Shown here: one piece after another, positions 8,328 to 16,829 of the stretch
Layout: each line of letters starts with the position of its first letter
Numbering within the stretch: position 1 is the stretch's first letter
DNA from: Mucilaginibacter sp.
GTDB lineage: Bacteria > Bacteroidota > Bacteroidia > Sphingobacteriales > Sphingobacteriaceae
Length of the DNA stretch: 64,000 nucleotides
Assembly (NCBI RefSeq): GCF_025362475.1
Contig: NZ_JANYGH010000061.1
Coordinates: 1 to 64,000 of the forward strand
Direction of reading: 5' to 3'
The notes under the pieces: generated by a model
The model's database searches: none
Seen by the model: only the letters and a program-made list of their open reading frames with translations
Told to the model about the DNA's origin: nothing
Position numbers and translations under genes: made by a program

Positions 8328-8464
8328 ATTTCTCCCTCTGCAAACTTACAAATAGCTGTCAATAATTATCAACAATCCTTAAGTGTATTCCTAACACACA
8401 GGTAATCAATAAAAAAATATATCCCGAATTATTTTGTGAATCTAAAATAAAAATTTCTATAATT

Positions 8465-8485
8465 GTATTATGTATGACATAATAC
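8465..8485. promoter_or_regulatory. Palindromic operator candidate upstream of the sialic-acid susC
   Basis: A perfect 8-bp inverted repeat GTATTATG-N5-CATAATAC, 18 bp before the SusC start codon. The central TG-N5-CA is compatible with the short spaced half-sites bound by FadR-subfamily GntR regulators, one of which is encoded divergently. The position would block promoter clearance or initiation. Binding is inference. Confidence 0.55.
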
Positions 8486-8503
8486 ATAACTAACCAAATT
8501 CAA

Positions 8504-11500
8504 ATGAACAGAAATTTTACCCTTCACCGGGCTTTGTTTACCGTAATTGGCCTATTGCTTTTTACGTTTGTACAAGCCCAAACCAGGAAGATCAGCGGGC
8601 AGGTCATCGCTGACGATGACCATGGCGCTTTGCCTGGCGTAAGTGTTATTATCAAAGGAACAACCAAAGGCGGCCCAACTACGGCTAATGGTTCCTACTC
8701 CATTGAGGCATCGGCAAATGATGTATTGGTGTTCAGTTTTTTGGGATATACCACCCGCGAGATTAAAGTTGGCGAGCAAACGGTTATTAATGTGGTGCTT
8801 AAACCGGATAACAAAACGCTTAACGAAGTTGTTGTAGTAGGGTATGGTACCCAATCGCGTAAAAGTGTTACCAGTGCTATTGCCACTTTAGATAGTAAGG
8901 TGCTCGCCACTGCTCCCCGGGCCAATATCGGCAGCGCGTTGCAGGGTACTGTATCCGGCTTGCAGGTAGTGAACAGTAGCGGAGCGCCTGGCGCAACTCC
9001 CCTGATCGTATTGAGGGGCGGCGCATCTATCAATAGCCCCGGAGCGCCACTGGTAGTGGTTGATGGAATTATCCGGGCCTTTAATGATATCCCGGCTGAT
9101 GATATTGCTTCTATCGATCTTTTAAAAGACGCGGCATCCACTGCTATATACGGCGCAAGAGCTAATAATGGTGTAATCCTGATCACTACAAAACAAGGAA
9201 AATCGGGTGTAGCACAGGTAACCTACAAATTTACAGAAGGGTTTAACCGGCAAAGGGAAGGTTATTCTTACATGAATGCCGGCGATTATATTTACTATAA
9301 CCGCCTTGGCAACTTCAATTCTGGCAGGAGCCTTGCGCAAATCAACGCAACCCGTGGATATGGCTTGTTAACCGATGCGGCAAACCTCGCTTCTTTCGAT
9401 ATTAAAGCGGAAACACCTGCAAATGTTGGTCTTCTATCGCAGGGATGGCAGGATCTGGATGATCCGGCTAATCCGGGCAGCAAGATCATTTATAAAGATC
9501 ACAGTAAAGAGGTGCAAAACCTGTTGTTCAGGAATACACGCACACAGGATCATTACCTGAGCGCTATAGGCGGTAATGACAAGGGCAAGTATTTTGCCAG
9601 CCTGGATTACTATAACGAAGATGGGGTGATCGTTGGGTCAAATTACAACCGTTATTCTGGCGATTTTAATGGCTCATACAAAGTGAAACCCAATGTGGAA
9701 GTATTTACAGGAGTAACACTTTCCACCTCGTCGCAATTAGGTGCACCTGCCGGCGATGTAAACTCCCTGTACCGGACTTTGGCTTTATGGCCAACTTTCA
9801 ATCCATGGCTGGATGCCGCCAAAACGCAGCCAAACCCTGGCAATAGTATCAGCGATGGCAATCCACTATACTGGCTGGGTAAATTAAAACGCAGCAACGA
9901 GGTAGACCGCATCACCGCGAACGCGTCTGTAAAATGGGATATCATGTCCGGTTTATTTTTAAAAGTATCGGGTAGCGGTTATTTAAATCAACAGATCAAC
10001 CAATCTTTCCAGCAGGCTACGCAAACGTATGCTACATTGTTTGCCACCCCGCCGGCATATAACAATACCAGCCGGGAATCAATTGCAGGCTATTCACGTA
10101 CGTTTCAGCAAACTTATAACGCAATCCTTAATTATACCAAATCATTTGGTAAGCATGATCTGAGCGCTATGATTGGTGCCGAATATTATGATCAAAAAGC
10201 TTTAATTATACAGGTAGACGGTACAAACGCGCCAACTGATAATATATCTACGGCAAACGCGTCAACTTTATTCGCCGTGGGTGGCAACACCAGTTCCCAA
10301 GCCGAAAATCGCATCATTTCTACATTTACCCGTTTAAATTATGCTTATGACGATAAGTACCTGCTGACCTTTGTATTAAGGGAAGATGGTGTATCGCAAC
10401 TTGCGTCTAATAAAAGGGTAGGTTATTTTCCCGGCGTATCTGCAGGTTGGAATGTTGCCAAAGAGGGTTTCTTTGAAAAATGGGGGTTAAATAAAGTATT
10501 CTCTACTTTAAAACCACGTGCGAGTTACGGTTCGAATGGTAATATAGCCGGTTTAGGTAATTATGATGTGCAGGGGATATACGCTGCTCAAACTTTATAT
10601 AACGGGCAAGGCAGTTTCCTGAATACGGGTTTAACCAACGCTAATTTAAGATGGGAAAAAAGCCGCACAACAGATATTGGCGCCGACCTGGGCTTTTTTA
10701 AAGATAGGATAAGCTTTCTGTTTGATTACTACAATCGCATCACCAGCGACCTGTTAACCAGTTTGCCTTTACCAAGTTATACCGGTTTTTCCAGCATTCA
10801 AACTAACCTTGGTACATTGCAAAACAAGGGTTACGAATTTACAGTAAAGGCCAATGTGCTTAATAATCCAAGTGGATTAAGAATTGATATTGGTGCTACA
10901 GCATCCTATGTAAAAAACAAAGTACTAAAATTGCCTTACAACGGCAATGTGAATAACAGGCAGGGCGGTTTACAGGTTTATGATCCAAAATCGGGTAAAG
11001 TTATTTGGGTAGGTGGTTTCCAGGAAGGGCAGCCCTTAGGGCAGATCTATGGATACAAACAGGTTTCCATATTTAAAGATGCCGCAGATGTAGCTGCTAC
11101 GGCAGGTTCAAGGGTAGATAATGTTGCAGGTATCACCGGACCAGGCCTGGCAGCCGGAAAAGGAGGCCATATTACCCCTGGTGATGTGAACTGGCAGGAC
11201 GTAGACAAAAACGACACCATTGATTCGCGCGACCAGGTTTATCTGGGGAATATCTATCCTAAGTGGACCGGCGGCTTCAATGTAAACGTAGCCTACAAGG
11301 CATTCTCTTTGTACTCCAGGTTTGAATACACCTTAGGTAATACCATTTATAACGATCTTATGGCCCGCACTTTGGGTAACTACCAGGGTACTTTTAACTA
11401 CATCGATCGGCAAAAACAGGCATGGTCGCCAACCAATACCAATACCAGCACACCAAAAGTTTATTATGCCGATCAGGTTGTGGGATCTAAACAAAACTAT

Positions 11501-11803
11501 ACAAGAGGCAATAACGCCAGCGGGGTCTTAAACGGCAATAATTCCAATTTGTATGAAAGTGGCAATTATTTGGCCTGCAGAGAAATAACATTATCCTATG
11601 ATTTCTCTAAATCAGTGCTTGATAAAACACATTTCCTATCTAAAGTGCGGTTATATGCCAGTGCCGGAAATCTGTTCTATGTAAAGAAATTCAGCGGCCC
11701 TACACCAGAAGCCCCGGTATCCAACGGTTCATTAACCGGTATTTACCAGGGTACTTATCCAACACCCAAATCATTTGTAGTAGGTGTTCAAGCCTCATTC
11801 TAA
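8504..11803 (+). CDS. SusC/RagA TonB-linked outer membrane protein (sialo-glycan importer)
   Basis: 1,099 residues. A signal peptide ends at VQAQ (about 26). A carboxypeptidase-regulatory-like beta-sandwich follows (KISGQVIADDDHGALPGV, about 30-105), then the SusC plug signature VVVGYGTQSRKSVTSA, and a 22-strand barrel with C-terminal VGVQASF. It forms the outer membrane channel closed by the adjacent SusD and driven by TonB. It heads an operon whose remaining genes all act on sialic acid, so the cargo is inferred to be sialylated oligosaccharide or free N-acetylneuraminate. No STN domain is present, consistent with control by the GntR repressor rather than by an ECF/anti-sigma pair. Confidence 0.93.
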   Translation: MNRNFTLHRALFTVIGLLLFTFVQAQTRKISGQVIADDDHGALPGVSVIIKGTTKGGPTTANGSYSIEASANDVLVFSFLGYTTREIKVGEQTVINVVLKPDNKTLNEVVVVGYGTQSRKSVTSAIATLDSKVLATAPRANIGSALQGTVSGLQVVNSSGAPGATPLIVLRGGASINSPGAPLVVVDGIIRAFNDIPADDIASIDLLKDAASTAIYGARANNGVILITTKQGKSGVAQVTYKFTEGFNRQREGYSYMNAGDYIYYNRLGNFNSGRSLAQINATRGYGLLTDAANLASFDIKAETPANVGLLSQGWQDLDDPANPGSKIIYKDHSKEVQNLLFRNTRTQDHYLSAIGGNDKGKYFASLDYYNEDGVIVGSNYNRYSGDFNGSYKVKPNVEVFTGVTLSTSSQLGAPAGDVNSLYRTLALWPTFNPWLDAAKTQPNPGNSISDGNPLYWLGKLKRSNEVDRITANASVKWDIMSGLFLKVSGSGYLNQQINQSFQQATQTYATLFATPPAYNNTSRESIAGYSRTFQQTYNAILNYTKSFGKHDLSAMIGAEYYDQKALIIQVDGTNAPTDNISTANASTLFAVGGNTSSQAENRIISTFTRLNYAYDDKYLLTFVLREDGVSQLASNKRVGYFPGVSAGWNVAKEGFFEKWGLNKVFSTLKPRASYGSNGNIAGLGNYDVQGIYAAQTLYNGQGSFLNTGLTNANLRWEKSRTTDIGADLGFFKDRISFLFDYYNRITSDLLTSLPLPSYTGFSSIQTNLGTLQNKGYEFTVKANVLNNPSGLRIDIGATASYVKNKVLKLPYNGNVNNRQGGLQVYDPKSGKVIWVGGFQEGQPLGQIYGYKQVSIFKDAADVAATAGSRVDNVAGITGPGLAAGKGGHITPGDVNWQDVDKNDTIDSRDQVYLGNIYPKWTGGFNVNVAYKAFSLYSRFEYTLGNTIYNDLMARTLGNYQGTFNYIDRQKQAWSPTNTNTSTPKVYYADQVVGSKQNYTRGNNASGVLNGNNSNLYESGNYLACREITLSYDFSKSVLDKTHFLSKVRLYASAGNLFYVKKFSGPTPEAPVSNGSLTGIYQGTYPTPKSFVVGVQASF

Positions 11804-11821
11804 TTTTTTAAAATATTTGAT

Positions 11822-13366
11822 ATGAAAAAATATTCATTCATCATTTTATCAGGATTGTTTATCCTGGTATTAGCAAGCTCCTGCCGGAAACAGCTCGACC
11901 TTGCTCCGGTAAGTAGCGTTACAGATGGCAACTTCTGGAAAACTGCCGATCAGTTCGATTCCTTTGTGGCTGGTGTACATACCCAGTTCAGATCAAACAA
12001 CGCCGCTTTCCAGATCCTGGGCGAAATGCGGGCAGACATTTTTGCAACAGACCCCGGTACCAATGGTGCATTTACCGGTGAGGCTACCCAGGGGTTGGAG
12101 CGCTTATGGACACAAAACTTAAACCTGGATAACCCTGGCGTAAGTAGTTTTGGCGGTTTTTATAACAATATAAATCAGCTTAACCTACTGATCAGTAAGT
12201 TAAACAGCACGGCTATAGTAACAGCAGCCAATAAAAACTATTACCTCGGTATAGCCTATGGTATGCGGGCTTTTTACTACTACCAGTTATACCGCAGCTG
12301 GGGCGCGGTAATCATTCAAACCGAACCAACATCTGGCACTACCCTGGATATATCTAACCTGGCCAAAGCTGCATCACCGGCAACTGATGTGATGAACCTT
12401 ATTAAAGCGGATATTGATAAGTCGGTCGTCAGCTTCGGAACGGATTACTCTTTCAAAAATTTAAAATCTTACTGGTCAAAATCAGCTACGTTGATGCTCA
12501 AAGCCGATGTTTATTTATGGACAGCAAACCGCGCTGGAGGTTCAGCAGATGCAACTACTGCTAAAGCTGCCTTAACAGACATTCAAACTAATGTGCCAGC
12601 GTTGCAATTGCTGCCTAAATACAGCGATGTATTTGCTACAACTACCAAAGGCAATAACGAAATGATATTTGTGAGCCATTACCAGTTTAATGAAGCAACC
12701 ATGGCCTTTGTGCAAAGTAGTTTTGTACCGCAAAGCGGACTGATCGCTAATTTCTATGACTCCCTTGCCAATCGCCAGTTTTCGCCAACTACTGATAACT
12801 GGGGTGGTTTGCTTAGGGCACCGGTAAGGATAGCTGCATTCAGGTCTTTTGACGATAAAGATAGCCGGAAGCTGGCCAGCATACAGCCGGCCTACCAAAA
12901 ATTAGCCAATGGCACATTCAAAATTGCCGGTTGTTTTGCAGATAAATACCAGGGTGAGCAAAATGCAGGTTCAAGATTGATCACCAACGATTACCCGATC
13001 TATCGCTATGCTGATTTACTCCTGATGCTGGCGGAGGCCAAAGCAGTATTGGGCGAATCGCCGGCAACGGAGCTTAACCAGGTAAGGGCGAGGGCATTTG
13101 GCGCTAATTACAATGCGGCTGTACATGGGTTTCCTAACCAAACGCTGGATGCCAATCCGAAAGAAGCCGTTTTACAGGAGCGTTTCTTTGAATTTGTATT
13201 TGAAGGCAAGCGTTGGTATGACCTGCGCCGGGCGGGCGATAGCTACGTGTATGAGCATACTACGCTATTATCATCACAAGCCTATGCGCTGTTATGGCCG
13301 GTGGATCGTACTACACTTACCAATAACCGGCTGTTGGTTCAAACCACTGGCTACTCATCTTTTTAA
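11822..13366 (+). CDS. SusD/RagB surface glycan-binding lipoprotein
   Basis: 514 residues. The lipoprotein signal has its lipobox at LASSC (Cys about residue 21). TPR-rich SusD fold features follow: YYLGIAYGMRAFYYYQLYRSWG in the first third (12241-12303) and the C-terminal block YRYADLLLMLAEAK with ERFFEFVFEGKRWYDLRRAG (13178-13237). It lies 18 bp after SusC and forms the lid of the importer at the cell surface. Ligand is inferred from the operon as a sialylated glycan. Confidence 0.92.
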   Translation: MKKYSFIILSGLFILVLASSCRKQLDLAPVSSVTDGNFWKTADQFDSFVAGVHTQFRSNNAAFQILGEMRADIFATDPGTNGAFTGEATQGLERLWTQNLNLDNPGVSSFGGFYNNINQLNLLISKLNSTAIVTAANKNYYLGIAYGMRAFYYYQLYRSWGAVIIQTEPTSGTTLDISNLAKAASPATDVMNLIKADIDKSVVSFGTDYSFKNLKSYWSKSATLMLKADVYLWTANRAGGSADATTAKAALTDIQTNVPALQLLPKYSDVFATTTKGNNEMIFVSHYQFNEATMAFVQSSFVPQSGLIANFYDSLANRQFSPTTDNWGGLLRAPVRIAAFRSFDDKDSRKLASIQPAYQKLANGTFKIAGCFADKYQGEQNAGSRLITNDYPIYRYADLLLMLAEAKAVLGESPATELNQVRARAFGANYNAAVHGFPNQTLDANPKEAVLQERFFEFVFEGKRWYDLRRAGDSYVYEHTTLLSSQAYALLWPVDRTTLTNNRLLVQTTGYSSF

Positions 13367-13380
13367 CCAATAATTATTCT

Positions 13381-13408
13381 TTAACCGGGAGCGCAATCTC
13401 CCGGTTAA
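13381..13408 (+). promoter_or_regulatory. Intercistronic hairpin between susD and the lyase gene
   Basis: A perfect 11-bp stem TTAACCGGGAG/CTCCCGGTTAA with a 6-nt loop lies in the 63-bp gap. No T run follows, so it is more likely an mRNA-stability or partial attenuation element that sets SusCD expression above that of the enzymes. This role is inference. Confidence 0.5.
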
Positions 13409-13429
13409 TATTCTTTATATAACACAAAT

Positions 13430-14368
13430 ATGAAAATTGAACATCTACAAGGGTTGATCAGCGCGCCTTTTTCACCTTTAAATGATAGGGGGGAACTGGA
13501 TCTGGATGTTATACCCGCTTATTACGCATTTTTAAAATACAACGGAGTTACCGGTGCTTTCATCAATGGTTCAACCGGCGAGGGGGTATCATTAACCTTA
13601 AACGAAAAAAAACAGGTAGCTGAGGCCTGGGCCAAGGCATCTAATCTTGATCCCGATTTTAAGGTAATGGCTTTTTTGGGCGGCACTTGCCTGGCCGATT
13701 GTATTGACCTGGCCACGCATGCACAGGCATTGGGTTTGTACGCGGTATCCTTAACCTCTCCGTTTTATTTTAAACCGGCAAATATTCATATGCTGGCAGA
13801 AACTTGTATAGCGGTTGCATCGGCTGTACCGGGTATGCCATTTTACTACTACCATATACCAGTGCTGACTGGCGGTCATTTCTCTATGTTTGAATTGCTG
13901 AAGGCCCTGGATGGTAAAATAGATAACCTGGCAGGCGTTAAATATACCCACGAAGATTTTATGGATTTCCAGAGTTGCATCAGCTTTAAAAACGGTAAAT
14001 ATGATATGCTTTGGGGACGCGACGAAAACATGCTTTCGGCCCTGGCGCTGGGTACTAAAGGTGCGGTTGGCAGCACATTTAATTACGCGGCTCCATTATA
14101 TCATGAGCTTATTGCTGCTTTTGATAACAACGAACTAAGCAAGGCGCAGCAACTACAGCAAAAATCAATAGATATGATTCGCTTGCTTGGAAAATACGGA
14201 GGAATTGCCACCGGGAAAGCTTATATGAAATTAGTTGGGCTTGATTGTGGTGAATTTAGGTTGCCCGTTTCCAATATGACTGCAGAACAGTTTGAAAACT
14301 TTAAATTAGACGTTTCTGAACTGGGTTTTGATGATTTTAAATCTATCGCGCCCGCTGCAAACCTTTAA
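13430..14368 (+). CDS. nanA: N-acetylneuraminate lyase
   Basis: A class I aldolase of the DHDPS/NAL family that cleaves N-acetylneuraminate to N-acetylmannosamine and pyruvate. GSTGE at residues 47-51 binds the carboxylate of pyruvate. The conserved Tyr lies in YYYHIP (Tyr141) and the Schiff-base Lys in GVKYT (Lys171). 312 residues is the usual length for the lyase. The neighbours (mutarotase, MFS transporter, ManNAc 2-epimerase, sialidase) separate it from dihydrodipicolinate synthase. It ends 2 bp before the next gene. It is cytoplasmic. Confidence 0.93.
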   Translation: MKIEHLQGLISAPFSPLNDRGELDLDVIPAYYAFLKYNGVTGAFINGSTGEGVSLTLNEKKQVAEAWAKASNLDPDFKVMAFLGGTCLADCIDLATHAQALGLYAVSLTSPFYFKPANIHMLAETCIAVASAVPGMPFYYYHIPVLTGGHFSMFELLKALDGKIDNLAGVKYTHEDFMDFQSCISFKNGKYDMLWGRDENMLSALALGTKGAVGSTFNYAAPLYHELIAAFDNNELSKAQQLQQKSIDMIRLLGKYGGIATGKAYMKLVGLDCGEFRLPVSNMTAEQFENFKLDVSELGFDDFKSIAPAANL

Positions 14369-14370
14369 AG

Positions 14371-15564
14371 ATGAAATTCACACTCTATCTACTTTTAATG
14401 ACAAGCAGTATTGCGTTAATGCCAGACCATATCATGGCCCAGGATAAAAGTTCAGAAAAAATAGTGTGGTCCGTACCCACGCAAATACCTGCAGCGCCGG
14501 GTATGGATATGCAGCGAGGACTTGCCGGTGTTTTCACCGGAACAAGCCATGGCGTTTTAATTGTAGCGGGGGGCTCAAACTTTGCTGATGGCGCTATGCC
14601 GTGGCAAGGTGGCAAGAAGCTTCACTATGATGATGTTTATGTATTACAAAAAGCTAAAGGTGATTCTTTTACCTGGCTTAAGCCTAAAACAAACCACCTG
14701 TTGCAAAAAACAGCTTATGGCGCAAGTACAACAATCGCCGATGGCGTAGTATGCGCGGGAGGCGAAACGGAAGAAGCACCAGAAAGCTCAACGGTTTTTA
14801 TGATGACATGGGATCTGAAAAAACAGGACATCGTTTTTACGAATCTGCCATCGTTGCCTGTATCCGTAGCTAATGCCTGTATGAGTAGCATTGGCCGGGT
14901 AATTTATTTAATTGGTGGCGAGAGTGGGGGCAAGCCGTCGGCAAAATGCTTTACCCTTAATCTGGCTGATAAAAATCCAAAATGGAAGGCTTTGGCTGCT
15001 TTACCGGTCGCCATGTCACATTCGGTAGCGGTTACCCAATCTAACGGGAAATACCCTTGTGTTTATGTTATCGGCGGCCGAAGCAGTACAGCATCTGGCA
15101 TAAGCGCTTTACATGGCTATACTTTTTGCTACGATCCATTGTATAACAAATGGATCAGGCTGGGCAATGTAAGTGATGGCAAACTGCTGACTAATATTTC
15201 GGCTGCAACCGCTGTGGCCTGCGGTGCACATAATATATTGTTGATAGGCGGAGATAAAGGAACAATTTTTCACCAGATAGAAACGTACAACTCGCTTATC
15301 GCGAAAGCTACAACCGACGAAGAAAAACAACAATTACAGGATCAGAAATTAGCGCTGTTGAATAATCACCCGGGTTTTAGTAAGGACGTTTATCAATTTA
15401 ATACAGTTAATTACTCCTGGGAAAAAGTTGGTGATTTGCCTTTTTACGGCCAGGTAACCACTACCGCTGTAAAGTGGAATAATGAAATATTTATCCCGGG
15501 AGGCGAGATCAAGCCGGGCATTCGTACAACGGCAATCAGCATGGGGAAATTTAATAGCAAATGA
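14371..15564 (+). CDS. nanM: N-acetylneuraminate epimerase (kelch-type mutarotase)
   Basis: A signal peptide (MKFTLYLLL to IMAQ, about 24) is followed by six kelch-like repeats recognisable by GG-containing turns (VAGGSNF, CAGGETEE, LIGGESGG, VIGGRSS, LIGGDKG, IPGGEIKP). NanM-type proteins convert the alpha-anomer of sialic acid released by sialidase to the beta-anomer in the periplasm, speeding uptake. 397 residues is a little longer than the E. coli protein. It overlaps the transporter gene by four bases (ATGA), which implies translational coupling of mutarotation and uptake. Confidence 0.87.
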   Translation: MKFTLYLLLMTSSIALMPDHIMAQDKSSEKIVWSVPTQIPAAPGMDMQRGLAGVFTGTSHGVLIVAGGSNFADGAMPWQGGKKLHYDDVYVLQKAKGDSFTWLKPKTNHLLQKTAYGASTTIADGVVCAGGETEEAPESSTVFMMTWDLKKQDIVFTNLPSLPVSVANACMSSIGRVIYLIGGESGGKPSAKCFTLNLADKNPKWKALAALPVAMSHSVAVTQSNGKYPCVYVIGGRSSTASGISALHGYTFCYDPLYNKWIRLGNVSDGKLLTNISAATAVACGAHNILLIGGDKGTIFHQIETYNSLIAKATTDEEKQQLQDQKLALLNNHPGFSKDVYQFNTVNYSWEKVGDLPFYGQVTTTAVKWNNEIFIPGGEIKPGIRTTAISMGKFNSK

Positions 15565-16802
15565 AAAAAGGAAAAAATTATCCCTGGATCCTGGTTGGCC
15601 TGTTATGGGTAGTGGCCTTGCTTAACTACATGGACAGGCAAATGTTATCGGTTATGAAACCGGCCATGGAAATAGATATAGCCGAATTAAGGTCTGCCAC
15701 CAACTTTGGATACCTGATGGCGGTATTCCTGTGGATCTACGGGCTGATGAGCCCGGTTTCAGGGATCATTGCTGATAGGTTAAACCGTAAATGGCTCATC
15801 GTTTTTAGTTTATTTGTCTGGTCGGGAGTTACATTTGCCATGGGCTATGCCACTACATTTAACCAGCTTTATATCCTGAGGGCTGTCATGGGTATCAGCG
15901 AAGCCTTATATATTCCGGCAGGTTTATCCCTTATTGCCGATTTTCATTCCGCCAGATCAAGGTCCCTTGCCATAGGTGTACATATGACGGGTTTATACGT
16001 GGGGCAGGCATTGGGAGGCTTTGGGGCAACGGCTGCCGCTGCTTTTTCATGGCAGGCAACCTTTCAATCATTTGGTGTTGTGGGGATGGTGTATTCATTA
16101 ATTCTTATCCTCTTTTTAAAAGAGAAAGATAAAACACCCGATGTAGCGCTGACGGTAGTTCGGTCAGGCAAGCCAGGCGTCAACCTATTTAAGGGGCTTG
16201 CCGGTTTATTGAGTAACAGGGCCTTTTGGGTAATCTTATTTTACTTTGCGGTTTCAAGCTTGCCGGGTTGGGCCACAAAAAACTGGCTACCAACGCTCTT
16301 TGCCCAAAATTTGCATATCCCCATGTCAACCGCAGGGCCGTTATCTACTATAACCATTGCTTCATCCTCTTTTATTGGGGTGATCATCGGCGGGCTATTA
16401 TCTGACAGATGGGCGCGGGTTAACAAAAAGGGCAGGGTGTTTACAAGCGCGATTGGCCTGGCGCTCACGATTCCCGCATTGTTACTAATGGGTTTCGGCC
16501 ACTCGCTCATATATGTTTTGGGAGCTGGTATCTGTTTCGGACTGGGATTTGGCTTGTTTGATGCCAATAACATGCCTATCCTGTGCCAGTTTGTTTCTCC
16601 AAAATACAGGGCCACTGCCTACGGCATCATGAATATGACCGGCGTTTTTTTTGGCGCATTTATAACGGATAGTTTAGGCAAATCATCAGATGCCGGAAAC
16701 CTGGGAAACGATTTTGCCATGCTGGCAGCCGTTGTACTGGTTGCGCTCATGGTGCAATTGTATTTTCTTCGACCGATACATGATGAATATGCAGATGCCT
16801 GA
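15561..16802 (+). CDS. nanT: MFS transporter, probable sialic acid permease
   Basis: Twelve predicted helices in 413 residues. The N-terminal signature NYMDRQMLSVMKP is typical of the sugar-acid/anion-cation-symporter side of the major facilitator superfamily, and the loop 2-3 motif is seen as GIIADRLNRK. It should import N-acetylneuraminate with protons across the inner membrane. It starts within the stop codon of the mutarotase gene and is followed 27 bp later by the esterase. Substrate is inferred from position; Bacteroides sialic-acid operons carry an MFS permease in the same place. Confidence 0.85.
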   Translation: MKKGKNYPWILVGLLWVVALLNYMDRQMLSVMKPAMEIDIAELRSATNFGYLMAVFLWIYGLMSPVSGIIADRLNRKWLIVFSLFVWSGVTFAMGYATTFNQLYILRAVMGISEALYIPAGLSLIADFHSARSRSLAIGVHMTGLYVGQALGGFGATAAAAFSWQATFQSFGVVGMVYSLILILFLKEKDKTPDVALTVVRSGKPGVNLFKGLAGLLSNRAFWVILFYFAVSSLPGWATKNWLPTLFAQNLHIPMSTAGPLSTITIASSSFIGVIIGGLLSDRWARVNKKGRVFTSAIGLALTIPALLLMGFGHSLIYVLGAGICFGLGFGLFDANNMPILCQFVSPKYRATAYGIMNMTGVFFGAFITDSLGKSSDAGNLGNDFAMLAAVVLVALMVQLYFLRPIHDEYADA

Positions 16803-16829
16803 TTTCATTCCACCCATAAAAATTAGCAA

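Noticed and set aside
8552..9945. Long minus-strand open frames inside the first SusC gene
   Set aside because: Shadows of the strongly biased SusC coding frame; the plus-strand product is unmistakable.
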